A stretch of 64,000 nucleotides of DNA from Stenocarpella maydis (taxonomy: Eukaryota > Ascomycota > Sordariomycetes > Diaporthales > Diaporthaceae), in the NCBI GenBank assembly GCA_002270565.1, contig NQMI01000110.1, positions 62,001 to 126,000 on the forward strand, in the 5' to 3' direction. The notes under the pieces were generated by a model, which worked only from the letters and a program-made list of their open reading frames with translations, was not told where the DNA came from and did no database searches. Shown piece after piece: positions 24,854 through 33,905 of this stretch (positions are counted from its first letter, which is position 1; every line of letters starts with the position of its first letter). The position numbers were made by a program, and so were the translations under genes.

Positions 24854-25123
24854 TCATGCTGAAGGCGTGACGGTGAGGCTCGGGGGGAAGGTGCCGTTGA
24901 AGTTGGGAGCCGAGCGCGAGACAAGCTTGACGCCCGCCGGTGCGGTCAAGTTGCCGTTCAGAGCTGAGCGGGCGACCTTCGGGTCGGCTGGCTCGGTCTC
25001 GTTGAGGATGGAGCGGGAGGTCTTGGGGTGAGACACGGTATCGTTGGCTGAGGGTCTGTAAACAAGACCCTGGGGGGCGGCGGCAGCAAGGCCAGCCAGT
25101 GCGATGATGGGTGTGAAGAGCAT
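24854..25123 (-). CDS. Small secreted protein with four N-glycosylation-site repeats
   Basis: 89 residues. Residues 1-16 (MLFTPIIALAGLAAAA) are a good signal peptide with an Ala-rich cleavage region before PQG. The mature part has no cysteine and consists of four imperfect repeats of 14-18 residues. Each opens with Arg-x3-Asn (R23, R37, R52, R70) and each carries one N-x-T sequon (N27, N41, N58, N76), followed within a few residues by Pro. The regular spacing argues against chance. A TATAAAA box lies about 150 bp upstream. Possible roles: a secreted or wall-associated glycopeptide, or a precursor cut into repeated peptides; no KR/KK Kex2 sites are seen between units, which weakens the second idea. 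No known family recognised. Confidence 0.7.
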   Translation of the reverse strand: MLFTPIIALAGLAAAAPQGLVYRPSANDTVSHPKTSRSILNETEPADPKVARSALNGNLTAPAGVKLVSRSAPNFNGTFPPSLTVTPSA

Positions 25124-25270
25124 CTTTGCGGGAGTGTCTCTGAACGAACGACGGCAGGTAATCCTGGCTGAAGAGGGACAGAAAAGAATGTCAATGTCCT
25201 TGGAGGCTTGTGGAAGGCGGATTGGATGAGCAAACTGAAATCATTCACCGTTGGCGAGCGGTGACGGGAA

Positions 25271-25277
25271 TTTTATA
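25271..25277 (-). promoter_or_regulatory. TATA box of the small secreted protein
   Basis: TTTTATA on the plus strand reads TATAAAA on the minus strand, 148 bp upstream of the start codon, compatible with a ~100-nt leader. Confidence 0.5.
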
Positions 25278-27064
25278 CATGTGGGCTTCGCTCGCGATGG
25301 CTAGGACCACACGGCGGGGACGAGTAGCGGTGGTCCGGCCCTGGCTAAACGACTCAGAAGCTGTCAAGTTGGGACGCCAAGTGAATGGTACCCAGAAACT
25401 TCATTCGATAAGGGGGGATCCTCATTTGGATATCAGGGATTATCCACCAGACCGAACAAGTGCTACCCACCCATCTGCATGTTTGTCCAAGATCTACATA
25501 GTACGCCCAACAGACTGGGTCCGAAGTGTCGGGTTGATAGCAAAGACTTGAGGGCCCGGCCAGGGATATAAGCGCATAAGGTTTGGCCAATTCCTGTCTT
25601 GATGCTTAAAGCATTGACAAGTATACGGCTCGGCACTTTCAGCTGTCAAGCTGCCCTGCATTCCTTGGCGCCTGTCATACACTATTCAGCCGCATGCTAT
25701 AGCCCAAGCTGGGCTGGGCACAAACAGAAGACGCACAGGGAAACCAAGCATCGCCAAGGCGGACCTTATCTAAAAAACGGGTCCTCCCAGTCGCGGAACC
25801 AGCGAGGAAAACCCCCCACCGATTTGTGTTTCTAGTAGATGTGTGGCTAACATGGCAGGCCAGGGCCAGGCCAGGCTTTTCTTCCCGTGGCGCTGGCGCC
25901 CTTTCTCAATCCGAAACTCTCATCTGCCCTACGCAGCGCGGGTTCAGCCCTGCCATCCGGCTGTGCTTCTATTCCTGTCGCCGGCCAAGAGTGTTTCGAA
26001 CAAACTTTTTTGCCTTCCTTTCTCCTGCAGCTTTGCCTAGACTCGGGCCCGGTATGGCGGCGTGGGAATGACAGTCCTGCCCTGGTTCCGACTCGGGTGC
26101 CTCTTTTTTTTGGTCTCAAAATCTGGGGCCGCATCTCAAGGATGACTGACTCCCAGATCAGGAGCCATGTCCACTTGTCTGGGGCAATGATAGACTATCG
26201 TCGGAGATCGAAATCCGTCAAACAAGCGAGAAACTCTAACTAGAACCGCGATGAGCGCCCTTCCTTGAACCCTAATCTAGACGCGGTCCAATCATGCGTG
26301 CGAACCTGGGTCCCCTGCGCCATATGGGGCGATTAGGTCAGATGATGGGATTCTGTATCGGAGACTACACACAATGCATCATCCATCCTTTTCTATCTTT
26401 GTTTGGTTTGTTTCTTTCATTGCCGCAATGATCTTGCCACGATTCTTTTACCTACAACTCTGTGTTGTCATGTTGAAGGGCAGGCAAATCCTTATTTTTT
26501 ATATTTGTGTCCCACTCCCACTCTAGTCACTCTTGGCTGGATCCTCAAGTTTTTCCCCTTGATGAGTACTCTCTGTTTCTTTCCTCCGTTAAAGGCTTTA
26601 TGCCCCAGACCATGGGGCCGCATAATCGTTGCAGGTAGAAGCAACACGCTGTTGGTGTTGTCGGCCAAGGGGGCATCACGGCTTCAGCCTTAGGTACTTT
26701 TCCATTTTGTTCAACGCGATGATTCTATAACCCGCAATCTTGCTCTCTTCTAAAGAGTGTTCTAAAGAATCTAAATCTGTTCCCAGTTGTTGCTATAACT
26801 CGGACGCCAGGTGGGCAACAGTTAGCGAACGCACTTGGAGGGCTCTCAGAAACCTTTTTCATTAATGAATTTAGCTAGATCCTTCTAACTCCCCCAGGCA
26901 TGCACCCAGTATAGCCTCTCCTATATTATCCTAACCTACTTACTTATTTATTATTAATGTTTGAAAATATATTAACAATTATTTATACTTTACTACCTAT
27001 TAAAATTGAAATATACTTTTGAACTTTAAAAGTTTAAAATTATAATAACTAATAATAATAACGG
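25278..27064. other. Intergenic region ending in an AT-rich island
   Basis: No supportable gene up to about 26880; competing frames at 25826-26243 lie on both strands and lack family features. From about 26925 to 27060 the sequence is strongly AT-rich (long TTATTTATT and TAATAATAATAA runs), typical of repeat-mutated DNA and of old transposon borders in these fungi. Confidence 0.5.
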
Positions 27065-27100
27065 TGGTTGGGTCACGAATTGCAATCCGTGACCCAACCA
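27065..27100. repeat. Near-perfect 36-bp palindrome
   Basis: TGGTTGGGTCACG and CGTGACCCAACCA flank an ATTGCAAT core. The two halves are complementary except at one base pair (27078 against 27087). A related palindrome core sits at 29630-29643, on the far side of the transposon. Confidence 0.9.
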
Positions 27101-27636
27101 ACACTGATCAGTGCTTGCTTTGGGCGAGCACCAATTAGCAAGGTTGACGAGGCAGGCTTTTCCGACCTTAAGTAGGTCCGACTGCGCTAATCAGTACCGG
27201 CGACGATACTCCGTGTTGCAAAACACCATCTATCATCAGACGTACTCATCGTATCGTTCAGTGTAGAGGCCAGCGATACTCTCCTTCGTTATCCTTTCAA
27301 TACGCGCATCCATCACGCCTCAAACTTCCTCAAGAAACGGTACTGACTGATTGGCTGTATGACTCGGTACACGACTTATTGTTTGTTCTCAAGATAACAA
27401 TGATTCAGCGGAGCGGGACGTGTATCGAGCATGCGAAGCGTGCGAGATATGCGGCCCGCGTAGCGTTCTTACCCAGCGTAATCACCCGAAAGTTATCTGA
27501 GTCTGGATTGGTCCGTTCAGAATCCTCAAGTCTGGATTGGTCAATGATGATGTACCTCTGAAAGTATTTAGCCGAGAGGAAATTGTTAAGAAGACATGTC
27601 GTTGAAAATCGTCCGTTGTTAAAGAGGAAGGCGCGA

Positions 27637-27670
27637 GCCGGAAGGGGGCGTGGGCCGGAAGGGGGCGTGG
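27637..27670 (+). repeat. Two exact copies of a 17-bp unit
   Basis: GCCGGAAGGGGGCGTGG occurs twice head to tail inside the transposon. Confidence 0.9.
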
Positions 27671-27673
27671 TAA

Positions 27674-27726
27674 GGCGCTGCAGGCTTAGCGCCGCAGGCA
27701 GGGGGTCCTAGGGGGGAACCCCCTAG
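27674..27726. repeat. Two GC-rich hairpins in the transposon
   Basis: GGCGCT...AGCGCC (27674-27693, 8-nt loop) is followed by CTAGGGGG(GAA)CCCCCTAG (27708-27726), which has an 8-bp stem. They are adjacent, near the left end, in otherwise ordinary sequence. Confidence 0.8.
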
Positions 27727-28026
27727 AAACAACAAAAGGACGCCTTCAGAACAGACTGAATCTATTACCAAGTTGCTTTAAAATAGTTAATTCGTATTAT
27801 TTAGCAGTTTCTATGGTATTAATGATGAAGAGGCGTGGTTGATATGGAGCGTGCTTGGGTTGCTTAGTCAGCCAGGGGCTGCAGCCACTAGTGCCTGCTG
27901 CAGATGGTTTGCTTCCTGCATACTATTATTCCCACTAATGTTAACCATTAATATCAACTTTTTTCCTCTAACCTATATCTAATTCTTTCCTTATTAACTG
28001 ATTCCCATCATTAGAAGTGATTCCTA

Positions 28027-29280
28027 TTGCTAAAATATCCTCCTGCAGTCTTTATAGCTATGCTTAGTATGTTGGCCGCTGCTGGCCCTCCTCCTCCTAA
28101 CCCGCCGGGTAGTAGTGAGGACCCTTTTAAACCCTACAAACGTAATGCTCGTAACAATAGTGAGATCTATGATTATAAGATTGAGGGCGTTGCCAAGCAG
28201 TATTATAGCTACTAGAATATTAAATCCCTCACGCAGTTTGCCCCAAAGCGTGGCAAGCAGCCAGTGAAGAACTGCTTTACCTATTGGTCTGCCCACTAGG
28301 CTATAAAGGCAAGACCCCCTATCCTTATCTATAGAAATTTCTGCTAAATACTCTATAGTCCCAAGGATCTACTGTTTAGCGGGCCCTTTCCGCCCTCTCT
28401 CTGCCTTATCGTTGGGTAGCTATAGAATCGATGTCCCCTCCTGAGGGTGCTAACCCTGCTAAACGCCGAGAGTCCCAACACCCGGCTCATCTTCAGCCCC
28501 ATTGCCTAGCACCCAGTCTCACTATACAACCCAGTTAGCATGAGGAGCCTGCTACTTTTGGGTATCGTCCACTTGCCTGAGCTACGCAGGAAGTTATTGA
28601 AGTTGCCCCGCTGTTAAGCCAACCTGCCGGTAGTGAGGTTGAGATGGAGTCCCCAACCAGGCAGCCAAGGTATAGTTATAGCACTTTGCCAACCTGTGGT
28701 TGATATCCCTAACGCGGGTTGATCCTCCCAAGCTGAGGCATGTTAGGTTCTGGTGTTGATTGTGATAGGCCTACTTCTTAGATCTTTGAAGGCCAGACTA
28801 GCATTCGTTGTGGGCTCTCTGAGCTGTTCCACCGTCGTGGACGCGTTGAAGGATATACTGATGCTGAGCAGCGTGCTCATGATTGTTGTCTTGCTGAGTA
28901 GCGTGAGCACCGGCACTAGCGTTGCTACGGTGAGATCCCAGACCCTATACAACTAACCCAGGCCTTCCTTAGCTAGCAGCAAGCTGCTGTGGGTGTTCCA
29001 GGTGGTGATGATAATGGCGACTGGTTTGAGTGTTCGACCTGTGGCATTTGCCGCTACCCTCGGCTATGAAGTAGTACTCACCCGGAGATCTGTATCTACT
29101 GTGATGATGTTGATAATGAAGAGTAGCTAACCCCCTGGGATGATTAGTTTAGGTTGATCTGTGTTGGTTGCTTTTGTGAGTTTCCTCTTGCTGAGTTCCG
29201 CCCTGTGGCTGATGAGGATCCTGTTGACTACTGCTGTGAGTGTATTCATCAGCTTACCCAGGGTACTTAAGATGAGGGCG
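28027..29280 (+). pseudogene. Decayed transposon ORF with a cysteine-rich segment
   Basis: One frame from 28027 is open for 62 codons (..GPPPPNPPGSSEDPFKPYKR..) and continues past TAG 28213-28215 as plausible protein (TQFAPKRGKQPVKNCFTYW). Further on, 29028-29280 reads as a Cys-rich block with CSTC, CIYC, CVGC and CCEC pairs through internal TGA, TAG, TAG and TAA codons. Such paired CxxC motifs suggest a zinc-binding domain. Many stops are TAG, as expected if CAG or TGG codons were mutated by C-to-T changes. No DDE or RNase-H-like core could be recognised, so the type of transposase is unknown. Confidence 0.5.
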
Positions 29281-29434
29281 AGCGAGATAATGGTGATGAT
29301 GGTTTCCTGCCTTAGTCCCAGATATCATTAACCTAGTCTTCCTGGGGTGGTAGTAGAACGCTACGCCGCAAGCGGAGTGGGCCAGTATATCTCGCACGTG
29401 AAGCGTGCGAGATATACGTCCCGCTCCGCTGATC

Positions 29435-29547
29435 CCTGGGCCGCTGGGTGTGCGAGTTGACGATTGGCGAGTTGACGATTGCTTCGGGCTGGCAATACCG
29501 GTAGAATGTAGATACTAGGGCTGACAATTGAGCCAGCGGCCCCAAGG
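29435..29547. repeat. Short inverted-repeat module next to the transposon
   Basis: CCTGGGCCGCTGG at 29435-29447 is inverted as CCAGCGGCCCCAAGG at 29533-29547. In between lie GTTGACGATT (partly duplicated) and CTAGGGCTGACAATTGAGCC. The same module, diverged, follows the related ends at 47816-47890 and 48084-48140. It is therefore part of the repeat family or a second short element nested at its end. Confidence 0.65.
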
Positions 29548-29629
29548 TCTATTTTTAAACCGGTCATACTCACCTTTCGAAACATGCCTAGAAACATTGA
29601 ATATATAGAGCCGTCTGTTGGATGGGTCA

Positions 29630-29643
29630 CGTATTGCAATACG
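29630..29643. repeat. Palindrome core related to the one at 27065
   Basis: CGTATTGCAATACG is a perfect 14-bp palindrome preceded by TGGGTCA, matching the left arm and core of the 27065-27100 palindrome. The right arm has diverged (AGTGGGG instead of TGACCCA). Confidence 0.75.
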
Positions 29644-29734
29644 AGTGGGGTGTTGTTCTTGTATTTCTCTCTGTCTCGAGTAGTGGGTGCAGTGGGCGTA
29701 GCCCGCCAGCTATCTCGGGTCTATATAGTGGGTG

Positions 29735-29757
29735 GTAGTTGCTTAGTAAGCAACTAC
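29735..29757. repeat. 23-bp inverted repeat
   Basis: GTAGTTGCTTA and TAAGCAACTAC are perfect inverted copies around a single G. The element lies ~300 bp right of the transposon. Confidence 0.85.
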
Positions 29758-30041
29758 GCCCTCTGGCTACAGTACGGTGGCTGTAGCGATAGCCCACCAA
29801 TGTGCTGTTGCACACTACTATTGCCACACCGTCCCATCACAGTGTATAGATTTGCCTGTAAGTGAAAACCTCTTCCCGAACTGCCATTCCAGACGAGGGC
29901 TTCCGATCAGGAGTACTGCTCTTAAGACACCTCCTCAAACAACCCCTGGGCTCCAATTTAAGGCTTTAACATTGATGAAGAGGCTCAGCATACGCGCCAG
30001 ATCTCCAGGAGATTGCCCCCACCGACAATTGAGGTAAGGAC

Positions 30042-30515
30042 ATGTTCTACGAGGACCTCACCAAAGACCTAGCGAAGCTTACTGAGGCTAATGCATCTAA
30101 GCAGAGTAGCATGTTCAAGGCGGTGGAAGCTACGGGCAAGGGCAAGGTCTTTCCGGTCGTCTTCGTCTGCTGTTCTAACAGCTAGGTACTCCCAGAGCTG
30201 TGGGCTACCCACATGGAGAATTCATAGAGGATAATCGGTCAAACAGCCTTGCAACCACCTCTTTCAACTCTTAGGAAGATCTCATACCGATGCAGGACAT
30301 CAAAAACAGGTTATATTTCCAGAGAAACGAGCGTCGACGCTTCCTGAAGACAGTGCTTTCACATGGCGGGGGAATTCAGACCTATTTCTAGGAGCGCATG
30401 TGTCATGTGGGTAATATCAGTCTCGAGAATAGCATAAAACCCAAGTTCTATTACACAACGCTACAGTATGACAATCTTGGCAATGCATAGCTGACACCCA
30501 TCACTGAAAGCGATC
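30042..30515 (+). pseudogene. Decayed coding remnant of unknown family
   Basis: Positions 30042-30185 encode 47 residues (starting MFYEDLTKDLAKLTEANASK) before TAG. After a further stop and a frame change, 30290 onward reads MQDIKNRLYFQRNERRRFLK... and continues through two TAG codons (before ERMCHVGNI and LTPITESDQ) up to the 3' end of the citrate synthase gene. The segments look like real protein (charged helices, few rare residues), and the TAG stops fit mutated TGG or CAG codons. The family is not recognised; it may belong to the nearby mobile element. Confidence 0.4.
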
Positions 30516-30517
30516 AA

Positions 30518-32014
30518 TCACAACTTGCTCTTCGTTCTCGACTGGCCGCGCTCATCCTTGTACGTGGCGAGTAGGTTCCTTTTACTGTCACCACCATGCT
30601 CGACCGCAACAGGGGCATCAAAGATGGTAGCCCCGGGCTTCTCTCTCCTCTTGTCCGCCTCGACGTAGTCTCTCTCGCCTTCGCCAAGGTATATCTGTCG
30701 AGGCCTCCATATCTTGACGCCGGAAGGGTTCAGCATCTGCTGTCTCCAGTGAGCGAGCCATCCCACGCATCGCGGGACAGCGAACAGGACCGGGTAAAAG
30801 TCGAGAGGGAAGCCCATTGCTTGGTAGATAAGGCCGGAGTAGAAGTCGACGTTGGGGTACAGGTTCCTCCTCCTCATGAATTCGCTCTTCCTGGCATAGT
30901 CTGCGAGTGTCAAGGCCGTGTCGAGGAGCTTGTTGCGGCCCGTTACCTTGAAGACCTCCTCTGCTAGCTGGCGAATCGCTGTCGACCGTGGGTCGACGTT
31001 CTTGTAGACCCTGTGGCCAAACCCAACCAGCACACGCTCACGCTTCTCGACCTTGGCCATAAATGCCGGGACGTTCTCGGGCGAGCCAATCTCAATCAGC
31101 ATGCGGATAGCGCTCTCTGAAGCTCCTCCGTGAGACGGTCCGTAGAGCGCGGCGCATCCGGCTGCGACTACGGAGTAAGGGTCGACCAGGGAGCTTCCAA
31201 CCTGCAAGACAGTGGCGGTGGAGCAGTTCACCTCGTGGTCAGCGTGGATAATGAACAGTGCATCCAGGGCCTTTTCCAAGACGGGGTGAGGCTGGTATTC
31301 GGTGCCTGAGAGATTGTCGAGCATGTAAAGGAAGTTGCCAGTGTAGGACAGGCCGTGGGCGGGCCGGTTGAAGGGCCGGCCCTGGCGCATCCTGTATGAA
31401 GCAGCTGCGAGGGTTGGTGCCTTGCCGATGATCCTCAGGATTTGCTTGTCCAGAAGCTTCAGCGACTCGAGGTCCCCTGTCGCAGCGTTTGTGAACAGCT
31501 TCTGGCCCGCCAACGAGGGGTTTGACTCGGGGGCGAAGGCTCCAAGGGTCGCAAATGCGGACGTCATCATGGCCATGGGATGCGAGTCGTACCGGAAGGA
31601 CTTGAACATGTCCTCGATGTCCGTGTGAACGTAAGTGTGGTGCATGACCTCGTTCTGCCAGCCCCGGGCCTGGGAAGCCGTTGGCAGCTCCCCGTAGAGC
31701 AGCAGGAATGCAGTCTCGAGGAAGTTGCTCTTGTCGACGAGCTGCTGGATGGGATAGCCCCGGTATCTGAGGATGCCGTCCAGGCCATTGATGTAGGTGA
31801 TTTTGCTCTGGACGACAGCGGTGTTCATGTACGCCGGGTCGTAGACCCGGAGCCCCTGCTCGGTCTCATCTTCTGCCCTGTTGCCCCCCGATGGGGCCTT
31901 GATGTTCTTGAAGTCGGTTGCAAGTATGGAGTTGTTCTTGATGGGAACCTCGTACGTCTTTCCTGTGCGGTTGTCGACGACGGTCAGGGATGGACGCCTG
32001 CTGATGGCGACCAT
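30518..32014 (-). CDS. Citrate synthase with peroxisomal targeting signal (C-terminal SKL)
   Basis: Single-exon, 498 residues from Met 32014. It catalyses acetyl-CoA + oxaloacetate to citrate + CoA. The catalytic regions are intact: HADHE (257-261), GPSHGGA (H295) and GFGHRVYKNVDPRS (D341). The sequence is of the bacterial-like type II citrate synthase group. The last three residues are Ser-Lys-Leu, a canonical PTS1, preceded by basic residues (SRTKSKL), so the enzyme should act in peroxisomes, feeding the glyoxylate cycle as yeast Cit2 does. The frame is open to an upstream Met at 32167, which would add 51 residues rich in Ser/Leu/Pro. I prefer 32014 because the conserved part begins directly after it, and an N-terminal leader would conflict with peroxisomal import. 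The 3' end abuts the decayed remnant on the other strand. Confidence 0.93.
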   Translation of the reverse strand: MVAISRRPSLTVVDNRTGKTYEVPIKNNSILATDFKNIKAPSGGNRAEDETEQGLRVYDPAYMNTAVVQSKITYINGLDGILRYRGYPIQQLVDKSNFLETAFLLLYGELPTASQARGWQNEVMHHTYVHTDIEDMFKSFRYDSHPMAMMTSAFATLGAFAPESNPSLAGQKLFTNAATGDLESLKLLDKQILRIIGKAPTLAAASYRMRQGRPFNRPAHGLSYTGNFLYMLDNLSGTEYQPHPVLEKALDALFIIHADHEVNCSTATVLQVGSSLVDPYSVVAAGCAALYGPSHGGASESAIRMLIEIGSPENVPAFMAKVEKRERVLVGFGHRVYKNVDPRSTAIRQLAEEVFKVTGRNKLLDTALTLADYARKSEFMRRRNLYPNVDFYSGLIYQAMGFPLDFYPVLFAVPRCVGWLAHWRQQMLNPSGVKIWRPRQIYLGEGERDYVEADKRREKPGATIFDAPVAVEHGGDSKRNLLATYKDERGQSRTKSKL

Positions 32015-32579
32015 GGTGCTCGATATTGCCGGGGGACGAAGCGCAGGCAAGGAGGGGAATGCTGGGGCCGCTGGTCCCTCCACGTAGTGATGGAGGAGGA
32101 CAGGTGATGGGGGCTGCGACAGTAACAAGTGAGACATCAATGGACGGCAGGATATACGACGAGACAAGTGGCAGCTGGCATGTGAAAAGAAAAGGTCGCG
32201 AGTGTTGGATGCATGTTCCGGGACCCGTCAGCGCGGCCGAGAGTAGCCGCGTTTCCCGGACCTCGGCAGAAACTCGCTTGGGCCAGACCTTGACCGCTGG
32301 GGCTCGACCACCAGAGGCTCCATTTCGACCCCCGAGTTCTCGAGCTCCGGCATTCTGTCCTTCCTGCTGACGCATTCTCACGACATCACGTGCAGCCAGC
32401 CCTGGGGCGTGGCAATGCCGACGGGCCAGCCGACAGGTGGGACACATCGCCCTTATTGGGGTCTGACCCTTCCGACGACCATGAGAGATGCCTACACTAC
32501 TTGCAACGTGCTCTGGGATGAACAGCGGCCGAAAAGGGTGGTGAACATTATGGTACCTTGGTCAGCCTGGCCGTGATCC

Positions 32580-33407
32580 TCAGTTGCCCCCGCGGAACTC
32601 GTCGCCGAGTGGTCCCTGTCTGGTCCATATGTTCATGCCCATCTTCTGCCCCGTGGTCACTGGCAATCCAGCGTGCAGTGTCCTCTCGTCGCCCATGCCA
32701 TTCGGGAGTAGGTTCTCCCAGTACACCGCGTTGCCCTCGATCGGCCTGAAGGTCACTCCGTTCTCGTACGGCTCGTCGCAGTCCAGCGTGGCGCACCATC
32801 GAGAATCCCTCGGCGCGTCCAGGATCGGAAAGTTGGTCCCACCCCCGGTCGTGTCGTTGGATACGTGCACATATGCGAAGAAGCTTGACACGCGGTTCCC
32901 GCCCAGTTCTATAGCCGCATGTGCAGGGTTGGTAAACCAGTCAGTGTGGAAGTGGTACCGCTCTCCCGTGCCGTACTTGACCAGCTGCAAGGGCTCGACA
33001 TGGCTGCGCCGGACATCGTAGCCTTGGAAGGCGAGTGCCCGATGCTCAATGCAGCGGACGACGTCGTCTGGTGCCACGGATGTGGACTGTGACGTCCGCA
33101 CCGAGTGCGCCCCATCGGCGCCCGTGACCCCGGAGCGCGAGAAGCTATCCTTGCTGCAGAGGAGTTATTCAGCAGTGAGCACGGGGATCCAGAAACGGGC
33201 AGGCGATGCTCACGTCACCTCCTGTAGATGCGCCCTCTCGCTTGGAGTGATGAAATTGTGAAGGTATGCAACCAACGGTGACTTGGACACCAGTGAGACG
33301 GCGTACGGAGGGTGCTCGCAGACGTATTCATCGGTCATGGGCTTCTGGGATGCGCTCGCCCTGCCGAGGATGGCAGCTGCAACGATGAGAGATGCCACTA
33401 GTTTCAT
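32580..33407 (-). CDS. Secreted prolyl 4-hydroxylase-type 2-oxoglutarate/Fe(II) dioxygenase
   Basis: Two exons (33407-33214 and 33153-32580). The 60-nt intron (GTGAGC...CTGCAG) joins as LQEV-TKDSFSRSG. Product 255 residues, with a signal peptide at 1-19 (MKLVASLIVAAAILGRASA). The catalytic domain has all expected ligands: iron-binding H134-x-D136 (YHFHTDWF) and distal H225 (RTLHAGLPV), with K235 (GQKMGMNIW) for 2-oxoglutarate. The GGGTNFP and NAVYWENL blocks are typical of P4H alpha-like domains. It should hydroxylate prolines (free or in peptides/proteins) in the secretory pathway. Met 33425 is an alternative start, but only 33407 puts the signal peptide at the N terminus. It is divergently arranged with the PDI-like gene at 33906 and shares its promoter region. 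Confidence 0.9.
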
Positions 33408-33905
33408 GCTGGTGTCTTTGATCACAAGGAGGCCAAATATAAGCAGGCAGTAGGCCGATGTTGGGTGTCGTTGTCACTCCTCGCGTGGCCGGAGCGGCTC
33501 CTCGTTGCCTTTTGAGATTGAACCCACCGGGTTGAGGAGCTTCGAGTGTGCACATGCAAGTCTCCGAGGCACGTCTGTGGGGATTTATGGATGAAACATT
33601 GTTGGCCCCCTTGGGCTGGCCCCGGGTTGCGCCTGGAGTCTCATCGTCGCCCGGGCGCTTCCCAAGTCAGCCCATCAGGGGTCGGATCCGTCTGATCAAC
33701 AACTGGCGCGACCCCGGATGCTGCAACCTCGTCCACTCAGTCTTCTGTCCGACGACCACAAGCCCACCCACACCCTTGCAACCCCGCGCTTCACCTCGTA
33801 GAAAAGAAGCTTCAAGTTCTTTGCCACGTACGCTCCTGTCTTTTTTGTAGTCGTGATTCCAGCAAGGCGACTTCTACCGCCAGACAGTGCACCTAGTTCG
33901 TCGCA
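33408..33905. promoter_or_regulatory. Shared divergent promoter of the P4H and PDI-like genes
   Basis: 498 bp separate the two divergent start codons, with no gene between. A TTATATTTGG sequence on the minus strand lies about 30 bp from the P4H start. The arrangement suggests joint expression, but no named binding site was identified. Confidence 0.5.

Larger units (their letters stand above)
27406..29431. mobile_element. Decayed DNA transposon with long terminal inverted repeats (hAT-like ends)
   Basis: CAGCGGAGCGGGACGT at the left end is matched exactly by its reverse complement at the right end. The similarity continues inward for ~70-80 bp (shared GCGTGCGAGATAT, GGCCC and GCGTAGCGTTCT blocks). 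Each end also contains a smaller hairpin around TCTCGCACG/CGTGCGAGA. The element is 2026 bp. Its interior carries protein-like sequence with stops (listed separately) and unbiased codon use, unlike host genes. CAG...CTG ends resemble hAT-type termini, but no clear target-site duplication is visible. A related left end lies at 47498 and related right ends at about 47795 and 48063. Superfamily assignment is tentative. Confidence 0.7.

Noticed and set aside
27708..27726. Helitron 3' end
   Set aside because: The hairpin with CTAG is suggestive, but no Rep/helicase sequence and no 5' TC end were found, and it lies inside another element.
27406..29431. Target-site duplication of the transposon
   Set aside because: Flanks ACAATGATT and ATCCCTGGG do not match over 2-9 bases; the right flank is itself part of the repeat family.
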